A stretch of 9,099 nucleotides of DNA from an uncultured Peptococcaceae bacterium (GCA_913064925.1 CAJYBN010000112.1:1-9099), one strand, 5' to 3'; shown: positions 1-5,881, numbered from the stretch's first letter. Numbers and translations: made by a program. Notes: generated by a model from the sequence alone, not told the origin.

Positions 1-100
1 GGACGGGATTGATTAAGCCGCGCTTTTCCCAGTTGCGCAGGCTGTTTGGGTGGACACCCAACTTTTTTGCCGCTTTGCTGATGGTTAAAAGTTCTATAAT
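1..100 (-). CDS. MerR-like HTH N-terminus, probable IS607-type serine recombinase (partial)
   Basis: Read on the minus strand, this frame gives ELLTISKAAKKLGVHPNSLR followed by NWEKRGLINPV and runs off the window. That is a MerR/excisionase-type winged helix-turn-helix: the recognition helix falls in GVHPNSLRNWEKRG and the wing would follow. In IS607-family TnpA proteins the same module sits at the N-terminus, ahead of a serine-recombinase catalytic domain, and that is my preferred reading; the catalytic part would lie outside the window. No ATG, GTG or TTG lies in frame upstream before a TAA, so the only places to start are ATT (98-100) or ATA (95-97), and no Shine-Dalgarno is evident. The gene may use a rare start codon or be decayed at its start. 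The repeat-rich tract just upstream fits a transposon end. A stand-alone MerR regulator is the alternative. Confidence 0.55.
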   Translation of the reverse strand, partial: MIELLTISKAAKKLGVHPNSLRNWEKRGLINPV

Positions 101-104
101 TTTA

Positions 105-155
105 TGGTAGCTATTTTGTTATGTTTTGTTAATATTTGTTGACTTGTTGGTAGCT
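105..155. repeat. Phased TTGTT repeats between TGGTAGCT direct repeats (putative IS607 end)
   Basis: TGGTAGCT occurs at 105-112 and again at 148-155. Between and partly overlapping them, TTGTT begins at 116, 126, 136 and 144, so three copies are exactly one helical turn apart and a fourth follows after 8 bp. Larger TTTTGTTA units are at 114-121 and 124-131. The tract lies immediately upstream of the putative recombinase, where a recombinase-binding transposon end would be expected. The repeats are seen directly; the role is inferred. Confidence 0.5.
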
Positions 156-156
156 G

Positions 157-522
157 CTAAACGCCTCCATACTTTGATTTTAGACTTCTATTGACTGATC
201 TATTACAGTGCACCGCCATAACCTTGCAAAAAACATTCCGCATTGCTGATAAAGGGTACTTCCGTTTCCTGCTCTCATTCCAACTTCGCGCCGGAAAACT
301 CAAAGGTTCGCTCAAGGCGAAACCGGGCCGCCACAGGATAGACGCCCTGTTTCTTGATTCGGGCCGGCGCGCATCCTGACGCGACGCGCTCCTTATGTTT
401 TTTTTCTTCGGTTCACCAAAGATTCGTACCGGGACATCATGCATCACCATTTCCTGGAAAACTGATAAGCCAATATCAACAACTCCCAATACTTTTTGTA
501 TCCCCCCTAGTTTTCTTACCAA
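157..522 (-). CDS. Doubtful small ORF, chimeric in composition
   Basis: This open frame of 121 codons starts at TTG 522, or more plausibly at TTG 489, which has an AGGGGGG run about 12 nt upstream. I do not recognise it. The first 40 or so residues (including GVVDIGLSVFQEM and DVPVRIFGEPKKK) look protein-like and come from AT-rich DNA. From about position 390 leftwards the DNA becomes GC-rich and the translation turns basic and low in structure (for example LWRPGFALSEPLSFPARSW). The change in composition suggests a junction between two unrelated pieces, so this may be a gene remnant read through into non-coding DNA. It has no operon partner. Existence as a real gene is uncertain. Confidence 0.2.
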   Translation of the reverse strand: MVRKLGGIQKVLGVVDIGLSVFQEMVMHDVPVRIFGEPKKKNIRSASRQDARRPESRNRASILWRPGFALSEPLSFPARSWNESRKRKYPLSAMRNVFCKVMAVHCNRSVNRSLKSKYGGV

Positions 523-571
523 TATTACAAAGTTTTTGTTTTTACACGCAATTTTGATACCGCGCTACAAA

Positions 572-593
572 AGCATGTCGCTAGCATGTCGCT
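572..593. repeat. 11-bp perfect tandem duplication
   Basis: AGCATGTCGCT is present twice head to tail (572-582 and 583-593). Two copies only, in non-coding DNA; it could be a slippage or repair scar, or a pair of protein-binding sites. Confidence 0.8.
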
Positions 594-635
594 GCCCGTG
601 AAAACCAGCAGAAAATGTTAACTTATTAAAAGTAA

Positions 636-654
636 ATGTTCATAAAATGAACAT
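636..654. promoter_or_regulatory. Operator-like perfect palindrome
   Basis: ATGTTCAT (636-643) and ATGAACAT (647-654) form a perfect 8-bp inverted repeat around AAA. The short AT-rich spacer makes it look more like a dimeric-repressor site than a terminator, as there is no GC-rich stem or T tail. It lies 57 bp past the folK stop and points to no obvious downstream gene, so its target, if any, is unknown. Confidence 0.35.
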
Positions 655-710
655 GTCTTGTACTGCACCCCCAGGAGCCCGGGCCTTCGAGACGCTTTTC
701 ACCTGCTTTT

Positions 711-1208
711 TTATGCGCCGGCATACCTGGTTATCTCCTGCTCGCGGGCCAGCCGGCGGGCCAGGGCGGACGCTTTTTCTCCCGCCACAACCAAGTCGGG
801 GTGCAGGTCGGCCAGCGGCACCATCACGAAAGCGCGCCGGTGCATCCTGGGGTGCGGCACCTGCAAATCGGGTTCATCGATTACGGCGCTGCCGTATAGC
901 AATAGGTCCAAATCCACGGTCCGGGGCCCCCAGCGTACCGTGCGCACCCTGCCCAGCATGTTTTCTATTGCCTGCAGCCTTTGCAACAGCTGCCGGGGCG
1001 ACAGGGAGGTGTTAATTTCGGCAACAGTGTTGATAAAGTAAGCCTGGTCAGTGTAACCCACCGGCGCGGTGCGGTAAAAGGGGGCTACGGCGATCATGCT
1101 GATCTCCGGCGCACCCGCCAGGTGCCGCAGCGCCGCTTCAATGTTGGCCCTGCTATCCCCCAGGTTGGAGCCCAGGCCGATGTAACAGCGCACCCGGCGT
1201 TCAACCAT
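711..1208 (-). CDS. folK: 6-hydroxymethyl-7,8-dihydropterin pyrophosphokinase (HPPK)
   Basis: FolK moves a diphosphate from ATP to 6-hydroxymethyl-7,8-dihydropterin, producing the activated pterin used by FolP. The cytoplasmic protein is 165 aa, the normal length for the family. Visible hallmarks are YIGLGSNLGD near residues 9-18, the pterin loop FYRTAPVGYTDQAYFIN at 44-60, the catalytic block RWGPRTVDLDLLLYG at 92-106 whose Asp99 and Asp101 should bind the two magnesium ions, and VPHPRMHRRAFVMVPL at 117-132. The ATG start overlaps the end of folB by 8 bases (the shared ATGGTTGA), which implies translational coupling. It is the last gene of the folate operon. No clear terminator follows. Confidence 0.97.
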   Translation of the reverse strand: MVERRVRCYIGLGSNLGDSRANIEAALRHLAGAPEISMIAVAPFYRTAPVGYTDQAYFINTVAEINTSLSPRQLLQRLQAIENMLGRVRTVRWGPRTVDLDLLLYGSAVIDEPDLQVPHPRMHRRAFVMVPLADLHPDLVVAGEKASALARRLAREQEITRYAGA

Positions 1209-1581
1209 CGCCGTTTCCCGCCCCTGCCCGCGACCGCCTGATTTCTACGCCCATGAAAGCAAAATGGCCCGGCACCGGCGCTCCCGGTTTTTTCACCCGC
1301 ACCATTACCTCCTGCAGCGGAAAACCCTCCAGCAGGCGGGCGGCTACGGCCTCGGCCACCGCCTCCAACAGGTTGCGGGGGCGACCCGTTACCACCCGGC
1401 GCACCACCTCGTAAACGTCGGCGTAGTTCACCGTCAAGCCGGGGTCGTCGCTTTCCCCCGCGGCGCGCAGGTCCAGGTACAATTCCGCGTCCACCACGAA
1501 CTCCTGCCCCAGCTCCCTTTCCTGGGGCATCATCCCGTGGTACCCGTAAAAGGTCATACCGCTCATAATGATTTTGTCCAT
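1201..1581 (-). CDS. folB: Dihydroneopterin aldolase
   Basis: FolB cleaves 7,8-dihydroneopterin to 6-hydroxymethyl-7,8-dihydropterin and glycolaldehyde, feeding FolK. I start it at ATG 1581 (126 aa) because GGAAGGGG lies 8 nt upstream and the protein then begins MDKIIMSGMTFYGYHG, as in family members; an upstream TTG at 1605 would add only MPLEGVAG. Recognisable features are YGYHG (12-16), Glu21 in QERELGQ, the VNYADVY segment (51-57) lining the pterin site, LLEAVAE with Glu73, and VRVKKPGAPVPG, where Lys98 should be the catalytic lysine. It lies 27 nt after the folP stop and overlaps folK by 8 nt. Confidence 0.96.
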   Translation of the reverse strand: MDKIIMSGMTFYGYHGMMPQERELGQEFVVDAELYLDLRAAGESDDPGLTVNYADVYEVVRRVVTGRPRNLLEAVAEAVAARLLEGFPLQEVMVRVKKPGAPVPGHFAFMGVEIRRSRAGAGNGDG

Positions 1582-1608
1582 ACCGGCCACCCCTTCCAAG
1601 GGCAATAC

Positions 1609-2793
1609 CTACACCCGCACCAGCGCGTCGGTCATCCTGGCCACCCGCACCATTTCTTTCACATCGTGCACCCGCACTATATCGGCGCCATTGGCTATGC
1701 CCAGGGCCACGGTGGCGCCCGTGCCCTCCACCCGCTGGTCGGGCGGCAGATCGAGCGTTTTGCCAATCACCGATTTGCGCGACGTCCCCAGCAGCACGGG
1801 CAGCCCCAGGCAGTCCAGTTCCCGCATGCGCCTGATGGCTTCCAGGCTTTGCTCCACGGTCTTACCGAAGCCGATACCGGGATCGATGATGATATTTTCC
1901 CGCGGGATTCCCGCCCGCAGCGCCAGGTCGATGCTTTCCCGGAAGTAACGCACCATGTCGCCCATTAAGTCGCGGTATTCCGTTCCCCGCTGGTTATGCA
2001 TCATCACCAAAGGCACGCCGTATTGCGCCACCAGCGGGGCCATTTCCGGGTCCGCCCGCAGCGCCCACTGGTCGTTGATGATGTGGGCCCCCAGTTCCAG
2101 GGCGCAGCGCGCTACCGGCGCCTTGGTGGTGTCCACGCTTACGGGCAACCGGGTTTCCGCCAGCAGCGCCTTTAAAACCGGCATGACTCGGTCCTTCTCT
2201 TCTTCCACGCTGACGGGCGTGTGCCCCGGGCGGGTGGATTCACCGCCGACGTCGATGATGTCGGCGCCTTCGGCCTCCATGCGGCGGGCGTGGGCCAGGG
2301 CGCTTTCCAGGTCGTAAAAGCGACCCCCGTCGGAAAATGAATCGGGAGTAACGTTGAGTATGCCCATCACCAGGGTCCGCTCGCCCAAGGGCAATTTTTT
2401 ACCCCGGCAGTTAAGCACGCGGGGCTTGCGGCCCTGCAAGTTGTCCAGCACCTCCTCCAGTTCCGCGGCCAGCCGGGCCAGGCCAAAAGGCTGCATGCGC
2501 AGCTTTTTGATCACTGCCCGAAACTGTTTTTCCGTGCCCATCATCAGCACGTCTGTCCTTTCCACCGAGCCGTCCACGGTGCCGCGGGCCACGGCGGCAT
2601 CGCCGCCCTTGCTGAGCATTTCCTGCTTGATGATGTTGGCCTGCTTGGGCGCCAGATCGTAAACCTTGATCAATCGGAACCGCATCTTGGGCGCCATGAG
2701 GGCACTGCCGGCCTCGTCGGCGCCCACCTTGCGCAGTTCCTCCAGCACCCCGGCCCCGCCGGGGACCGTTACGTTATGTACATTAAAAGACAC
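1609..2793 (-). CDS. folP: Dihydropteroate synthase with N-terminal extension
   Basis: FolP condenses hydroxymethyl-dihydropterin diphosphate with p-aminobenzoate to dihydropteroate; it is the sulfonamide target. The TIM-barrel begins near residue 142 and shows every family signature: GILNVTPDSFSDGG (about 144-157), DVGGESTRPG (181-190), SVDTTKAP (219-226), INDQWALRAD (239-248), MMHNQRG (264-270), DPGIGFGKT (304-312), GTSRKSVIG (336-344) and RVHDV (374-378). At 394 aa it exceeds the usual 270-290 aa by an N-terminal segment of about 125 residues with a compact alpha/beta look (MRFRLIKVYDLAPKQANIIK). GTG 2793 is preferred over GTG 2799 because it leaves AAGGGGG about 7 nt upstream; at 2799 the Shine-Dalgarno would touch the start. 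It lies 49 nt after the HD gene in the same operon. Confidence 0.96.
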   Translation of the reverse strand: MSFNVHNVTVPGGAGVLEELRKVGADEAGSALMAPKMRFRLIKVYDLAPKQANIIKQEMLSKGGDAAVARGTVDGSVERTDVLMMGTEKQFRAVIKKLRMQPFGLARLAAELEEVLDNLQGRKPRVLNCRGKKLPLGERTLVMGILNVTPDSFSDGGRFYDLESALAHARRMEAEGADIIDVGGESTRPGHTPVSVEEEKDRVMPVLKALLAETRLPVSVDTTKAPVARCALELGAHIINDQWALRADPEMAPLVAQYGVPLVMMHNQRGTEYRDLMGDMVRYFRESIDLALRAGIPRENIIIDPGIGFGKTVEQSLEAIRRMRELDCLGLPVLLGTSRKSVIGKTLDLPPDQRVEGTGATVALGIANGADIVRVHDVKEMVRVARMTDALVRV

Positions 2794-2842
2794 TGCCACT
2801 CCCCCTTTGCCTGGTACTATACCGGCCCCCCGATAAAGCCGT

Positions 2843-3340
2843 TCAATACAGGAGCAGGCCTGCGGTCGCCATGCGATCGGCCTTGTAACACTCGCCCCGG
2901 GCGGGGCAGCGGTGGCACGGCCGGGACAAATCGTCGGCCGTGCAAATCAGCCGGCCCAGCGAGCTGGCCTGCCTGCCGCCGTTCCGGTGCTCGCGGATGG
3001 CCGCAGTAATGATTTCCTTTTCCGCACCGCTGAACCCCGCCCGGTCCAGCAGCGGGCCAGCCAGCCGCGCACCCGCCGCGGCGTGGTCTTCCCCGGACCG
3101 GTATTCCCGCCAGCGGCCGATGTCGTGCAGCAAACCCGCAGCGTAAATTATCTCCTTGGAGAGCCCCTGCCGGCGGCCGCTCTCCAGCGCCAGCATATAG
3201 GCGATGCGAGCCACATCCAGCATATGCTGCCAGTCGTGCCGGCAAAAGCGCCGGTTTTTTTCATAATCCGCATTACGCCTTAAGTATTCACCGTAACGGA
3301 TATCACTTATAATGGCATCCACCCGGTGCAACAAAACCAT
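2843..3340 (-). CDS. HD-domain metal-dependent phosphohydrolase, first gene of folate operon
   Basis: This 165-aa soluble protein carries the HD superfamily ligand set: CRHDWQHMLDV (33-43), LLHDIGRW (71-78), DHAAAG (85-90), AIREHR (114-119) and CTADDLSRP (133-141), with the HD pair at 72-73. A cysteine cluster near the end (Cys133, Cys142, Cys145, Cys151; CHRCPARGEC) resembles a small zinc or iron-sulfur site. HD proteins hydrolyse phosphomonoesters or phosphodiesters, often of nucleotides; the substrate here is not known. Being first in an operon with folP, folB and folK, it may act on a phosphorylated pterin (inference). The promoter mapped upstream excludes the longer open frame back to 3430. 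ATG 3340 sits directly against GGGAAGG, so TTG 3334 or TTG 3331, 5 and 8 nt further on, may be the true start. Confidence 0.88.
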   Translation of the reverse strand: MVLLHRVDAIISDIRYGEYLRRNADYEKNRRFCRHDWQHMLDVARIAYMLALESGRRQGLSKEIIYAAGLLHDIGRWREYRSGEDHAAAGARLAGPLLDRAGFSGAEKEIITAAIREHRNGGRQASSLGRLICTADDLSRPCHRCPARGECYKADRMATAGLLLY

Positions 3341-3379
3341 CCTTCCCGGCACGCTTGCCGCAGACCATTTAACGTCTAG

Positions 3380-3408
3380 ATAATAACACAACAGTGGCAG
3401 CCGGACAA
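3380..3408 (-). promoter_or_regulatory. Sigma-A-type promoter of the HD-folP-folB-folK operon
   Basis: On the minus strand TTGTCC (3403-3408) and TATTAT (3380-3385, one mismatch to TATAAT) are separated by exactly 17 nt. Transcription would begin near 3373, giving a leader of about 33 nt before the HD gene. The element sits at or beside the truncated end of the plus-strand metallophosphoesterase relic. Confidence 0.6.
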
Positions 3409-3635
3409 GCCTTGCTTGCGGGCAAACCAAAGCACGGCGACCCGCAGGCGGTGTACGCGCTTATTGAAATAGACAGCGGTGTCCGGGTGAATCTTATCAA
3501 GGTGCCCTATGATATGAACCCGCCGCCCGGGCCGTGGAAGAAGCCGGTCTGCCCGCTGAATTTGCCACGATTATCAGAATGGAAAGGACTGATTTGCATG
3601 GGCTGGTTCCCGGTCTTTCGCTGTGTTCATGTTAA
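3400..3635 (+). pseudogene. C-terminal relic of a metallophosphoesterase (truncated and frameshifted)
   Basis: One frame reads GKPKHGDPQAVYALIEID then SGVRVNLIKVPYDM up to 3516. This resembles the end of YfcE/MJ0936-like phosphoesterases, where a G-x-P-x-x-GDPRAxYAL segment precedes a VPYD element. After 3516 that frame loses sense, but the frame shifted by one continues EPAARAVEEAGLPAEFATII and ends at TAA 3633-3635, exactly as the family tail would. One lost base near 3515-3516 restores the whole. The catalytic N-terminal part with its metal ligands is missing; before about 3418 the DNA is the folate promoter region. It is a dead fragment on the opposite strand to its neighbours. Confidence 0.75.
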
Positions 3636-3687
3636 TAGACAGTCCAAATCCATTTTGTTATCACAGAATGTTTATTTAATTAAAAAC

Positions 3688-3709
3688 AAAGCTCCCGCAA
3701 GGGAGCTTT
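3688..3709 (-). terminator. Hairpin terminator shared by two convergent relics
   Basis: AAAGCTCCC (3688-3696) and GGGAGCTTT (3701-3709) form a 9-bp stem around GCAA. Read on the minus strand it ends in TTTGTTTTTAATT, a good U tail, and starts 7 nt past the DUF362 remnant's stop. On the plus strand the tail is only TTTT, so termination there would be weaker. Confidence 0.8.
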
Positions 3710-3716
3710 TGAGGTC

Positions 3717-3926
3717 TTATGCGTCTTGCACTTTAAACAACCCCAGGTCGAAAATGTGGGGGAAGGTATGGTTTAAGTCCCGCTCGGCGCCGTGGCAGAA
3801 CATCTTGGACTTGCGGTTCAGGCAGCCCTTCATGTTCTTAATGCCCAAGGAAACCTTGGCCTGGTTGTGCGTTTTCAAAACGGGGACGTTGATTATTTTA
3901 TCGGCTTCAGCCGTTTTTCCGGCTGT
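3717..3926 (-). pseudogene. DUF362 protein fragment
   Basis: The minus-strand frame from 3926 down to the TAA at 3717-3719 encodes 69 residues without a start codon. It includes EADKIINVPVLKTHNQAKV, then SLGIKNMKGCLNRKSKMF and CHGAERDLNHTFPH. The VPVLKTH plus GIKNMKG pattern is the core signature of DUF362 proteins, which are normally about 300 aa or more and often carry ferredoxin-type clusters. The beginning is missing, and after HTFPH the reading jumps to IFDLGLFKVQDA and stops, so the rest is deleted too; the terminator just beyond suggests the original 3' end was kept. Its frame overlaps the last codons of the acyl-CoA ligase and the recognisable part begins right at that gene's stop, placing a deletion junction near 3905-3920. 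Confidence 0.8.
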
Positions 3927-5571
3927 TCATATGCTCTCTTTCCCACTCCGACAAGCAATAACGCATTACCTTGCCGTTGCCGTTACGGGGCAGTTCGGGT
4001 ACGAATTCCACCACCCTGGGGTACTTGTAGGCCGCCATTTTACGGCGGGCCCAGTTGATGATATCCGCCTCGCTGATTCTGTTGACGTACTCCTGGTGCA
4101 GAACCACGTAGGCTTTTACCGTTTCCAGCCGGTAGGGGTCGGGAATGCCCACCACGGCCACCTCGGCCACAGCAGGGTGCTCACAAAGGAAATTTTCCAC
4201 TTCCTGGGGGAAAATTATGAAACCCGAAGGTTTTATCAACTCTTTTTTACGCCCCACTATGTACACGTAACCGTCATCGTCCACCCGGGCCACGTCTCCG
4301 GTGAACAGCCACCCGTCACGCAGGGCCAGCCTGCTTTCACCGGGACGGTTCCAGTAACCCTGCATAACCTGGGGCCCCTTAACCAGTAGTTCCCCCTCTG
4401 CACCCAGAGGCAGCTCCCTATCGCCATTTTCAATGTCTACGATCATGATGTCCGTTTCCTGCACCGGTATGCCCACCGAACCGGGGCGAGGTTTATCCAC
4501 CGGGTTAATGGTCACCTGGGATATGGTTTCGCTCAGGCCGTAACCCTCCACCAACCGCGCTCCCGTGACCTCTTGAAACAGTCTAATTACCTCGGGCGGC
4601 ACCGGCGAACCGCCGGACATGCAGTAACGTAGTGAAGTCAAGTCCCACCCGCTCACGTTGGGGTAGTTTATCACAGCAATATTCATAGTGGTAATGCTCT
4701 GCCAGTGGGTGCAGCGGAACCTCTGTATGGCCTCCAGCACCGTTTCCGTTTCGAACCGGGCCAACAGCACAATAGTGCCGCCGGTGTAAAAGGGCATGCT
4801 CATGCTGTGCACCAGACCGGTGACTTCAAATAAGGGCAGCACCGCCAGGTGGATGTCCCCGGCGCGACCGTGAAACCAAGCAGCGGATCCCATGGCATTG
4901 AACGCCAAATTGCGGTGGGTGATCATGGCGCCCTTGGGCATGCCGGTGGTACCCGCCGTGTACTGCAGCAGCGCCAGGTCGTCCAGGTCCGGTCCGCTTT
5001 CCTGCCGGGGCGTTTCGCCGGTCAACAGGGACATAAACGGCACCGCGCCGGCGGCCTCAATTGGCGCCGTCAGCAAAGTATGGTGGGGGGGCAGGGCGGG
5101 CACGTCGGGCAGAAAATCCTTGCGGTTGGCCACAATAACGTGCTTTACCGGCGTGCGCTTCTTGACAGCAGTAAAAACGGGGTACAAGTCGTCCTGCAGA
5201 ACAATAGTTTCCACCCCGGCATCCACCAGCTGGTAAACCAGTTCGTCGCCCAAAAACATGGGATTGGAGGGCACCACCACCGCCCCTATTTTCCAGGCCC
5301 CCAGCAGGGCGATGATGAACTGCGGGCAATTTTCCATGTACAGGCTGATACGGTCGCCTTTCTTTACTCCCATGCCCGCTAGTGCGGCGGCAAAGCAGCC
5401 GGCCAGCCGGTCCAGCTCGCTGTAAGTGATTTCCCAGCCGTAATAATTTACCGCCACGCGACGGGGGTAGAGATGGGCATGCCGGGCAACCATGCCGGTT
5501 ACGGAAAGGGCGCAGCCGCTTATTTTTTTCGGTACCCCAGCGGGCCATGATTTATACCAAATTCTTTGCAT
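3907..5571 (-). CDS. AMP-forming acyl-CoA synthetase (long-chain fatty-acid-CoA ligase type)
   Basis: Class I adenylate-forming enzyme: it activates a carboxylic acid with ATP to an acyl-AMP, then transfers the acyl group to CoA. The 554-aa protein is full length. It shows the P-loop YTAGTTGMPKGAMITHRN (204-221), the aromatic-site LPLFEVTGL (245-253, where Glu249 replaces the usual His), SGGSPVPPEV (319-328), YGLSETISQ (344-352), GWLFTGDVARVDDDGYVYIV (420-439), the hinge GRKKELIKPSG (440-450) and the catalytic lysine in GNGKVMRY (Lys534). Substrate cannot be told from sequence; a medium- or long-chain fatty acid is most likely, an aromatic acid is possible. The ATG has a modest AAGGGA about 9 nt upstream. 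It appears to be a single-gene unit with a structured upstream region, and its end abuts a DUF362 relic. Confidence 0.93.
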   Translation of the reverse strand: MQRIWYKSWPAGVPKKISGCALSVTGMVARHAHLYPRRVAVNYYGWEITYSELDRLAGCFAAALAGMGVKKGDRISLYMENCPQFIIALLGAWKIGAVVVPSNPMFLGDELVYQLVDAGVETIVLQDDLYPVFTAVKKRTPVKHVIVANRKDFLPDVPALPPHHTLLTAPIEAAGAVPFMSLLTGETPRQESGPDLDDLALLQYTAGTTGMPKGAMITHRNLAFNAMGSAAWFHGRAGDIHLAVLPLFEVTGLVHSMSMPFYTGGTIVLLARFETETVLEAIQRFRCTHWQSITTMNIAVINYPNVSGWDLTSLRYCMSGGSPVPPEVIRLFQEVTGARLVEGYGLSETISQVTINPVDKPRPGSVGIPVQETDIMIVDIENGDRELPLGAEGELLVKGPQVMQGYWNRPGESRLALRDGWLFTGDVARVDDDGYVYIVGRKKELIKPSGFIIFPQEVENFLCEHPAVAEVAVVGIPDPYRLETVKAYVVLHQEYVNRISEADIINWARRKMAAYKYPRVVEFVPELPRNGNGKVMRYCLSEWEREHMNSRKNG

Positions 5572-5653
5572 TCCAACCCATCCCTTGCCTTTGCCAGTTA
5601 CTTGGTCATTGCGACATGTGGATTGTTAAAAATGTAAACGTGCCGCACCCGCC

Positions 5654-5726
5654 GTCCTGCGGCAAAAGTTATGCGGCAGGACCGCCGGCTGCCCGGAAAC
5701 ATCAACCTCGCTTATCCCGGGCAGCC
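5654..5726 (-). promoter_or_regulatory. Two hairpins upstream of the acyl-CoA ligase
   Basis: GGCTGCCCGG (5687-5696) pairs perfectly with CCGGGCAGCC (5717-5726) over a 20-nt loop, and GTCCTGC (5654-5660) pairs with GCAGGAC (5676-5682). They sit 83-155 nt before the ligase start, downstream of a TATAAA-like -10 at about 5738-5743 with no good -35. Neither has a U tail, so they are not simple terminators. They could be leader RNA structure or a decayed repeat. No known riboswitch was recognised. Confidence 0.4.
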
Positions 5727-5837
5727 CCCGTTAACAATTTTATACTTGCAAAAATAATGCCATAACACGACCTCTGACGCCTATGATGGCTATGGTCATG
5801 AAAACCACCTCGCCGTTCCTAGGCAATCAGTCCTTAC

Positions 5838-5859
5838 AAATGGAATAAAAATGGAATAA
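5838..5859. repeat. 11-bp perfect tandem duplication
   Basis: AAATGGAATAA occurs twice head to tail (5838-5848 and 5849-5859), just beyond the poly-T tail of the DUF134 gene terminator. Two copies only; likely a slippage product. Confidence 0.8.
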
Positions 5860-5861
5860 AA

Positions 5862-5881
5862 AAAAGGGATTTACCCCTTCT
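5862..5881 (-). terminator. Intrinsic terminator overlapping the end of the DUF134 gene
   Basis: On the minus strand AGAAGGG (5875-5881) pairs with CCCTTTT (5862-5868), one G-T pair included, followed by further T residues to about 5858. The stop codon TAA (5871-5873) lies in the loop, so the stem includes the last codons. Confidence 0.7.

Larger units (their letters stand above)
157..710. other. Long intergenic stretch between putative IS607 end and folK
   Basis: No convincing complete gene is seen here. About 280-395 is markedly GC-rich and contains a weak hairpin (GGTTCGC at 305-311 with GCGAAACC at 317-324, one bulge) and a repeated CGGGCC. About 480-660 is AT-rich and carries an 11-bp tandem duplication and an operator-like palindrome, listed separately. 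There is no obvious U-tailed terminator after folK. Confidence 0.6.

Noticed and set aside
572..593. CRISPR-like repeat
   Set aside because: Two adjacent 11-bp copies without spacers; too short and too few.
1264..1968. Long plus-strand ORF of 234 codons over folB and folP
   Set aside because: It is antisense to two genes with full family motifs; its His/Pro/Gln-rich translation is a typical shadow of GC-rich coding DNA.
3341..3430. N-terminal extension of the HD protein to position 3430
   Set aside because: The added residues do not fit the family, and the best promoter (-10 at 3380-3385) lies inside that extension.
3394..4389. Plus-strand ORF of 331 codons across the relics and the ligase end
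   Set aside because: Only its first 41 or so codons are protein-like (the phosphoesterase relic); the rest passes through a terminator and runs antisense to two coding frames.
5641..5730. Riboswitch or T-box leader ahead of the acyl-CoA ligase
   Set aside because: The hairpins are real but no T-box bulge, terminator/antiterminator pair or known riboswitch core could be found.
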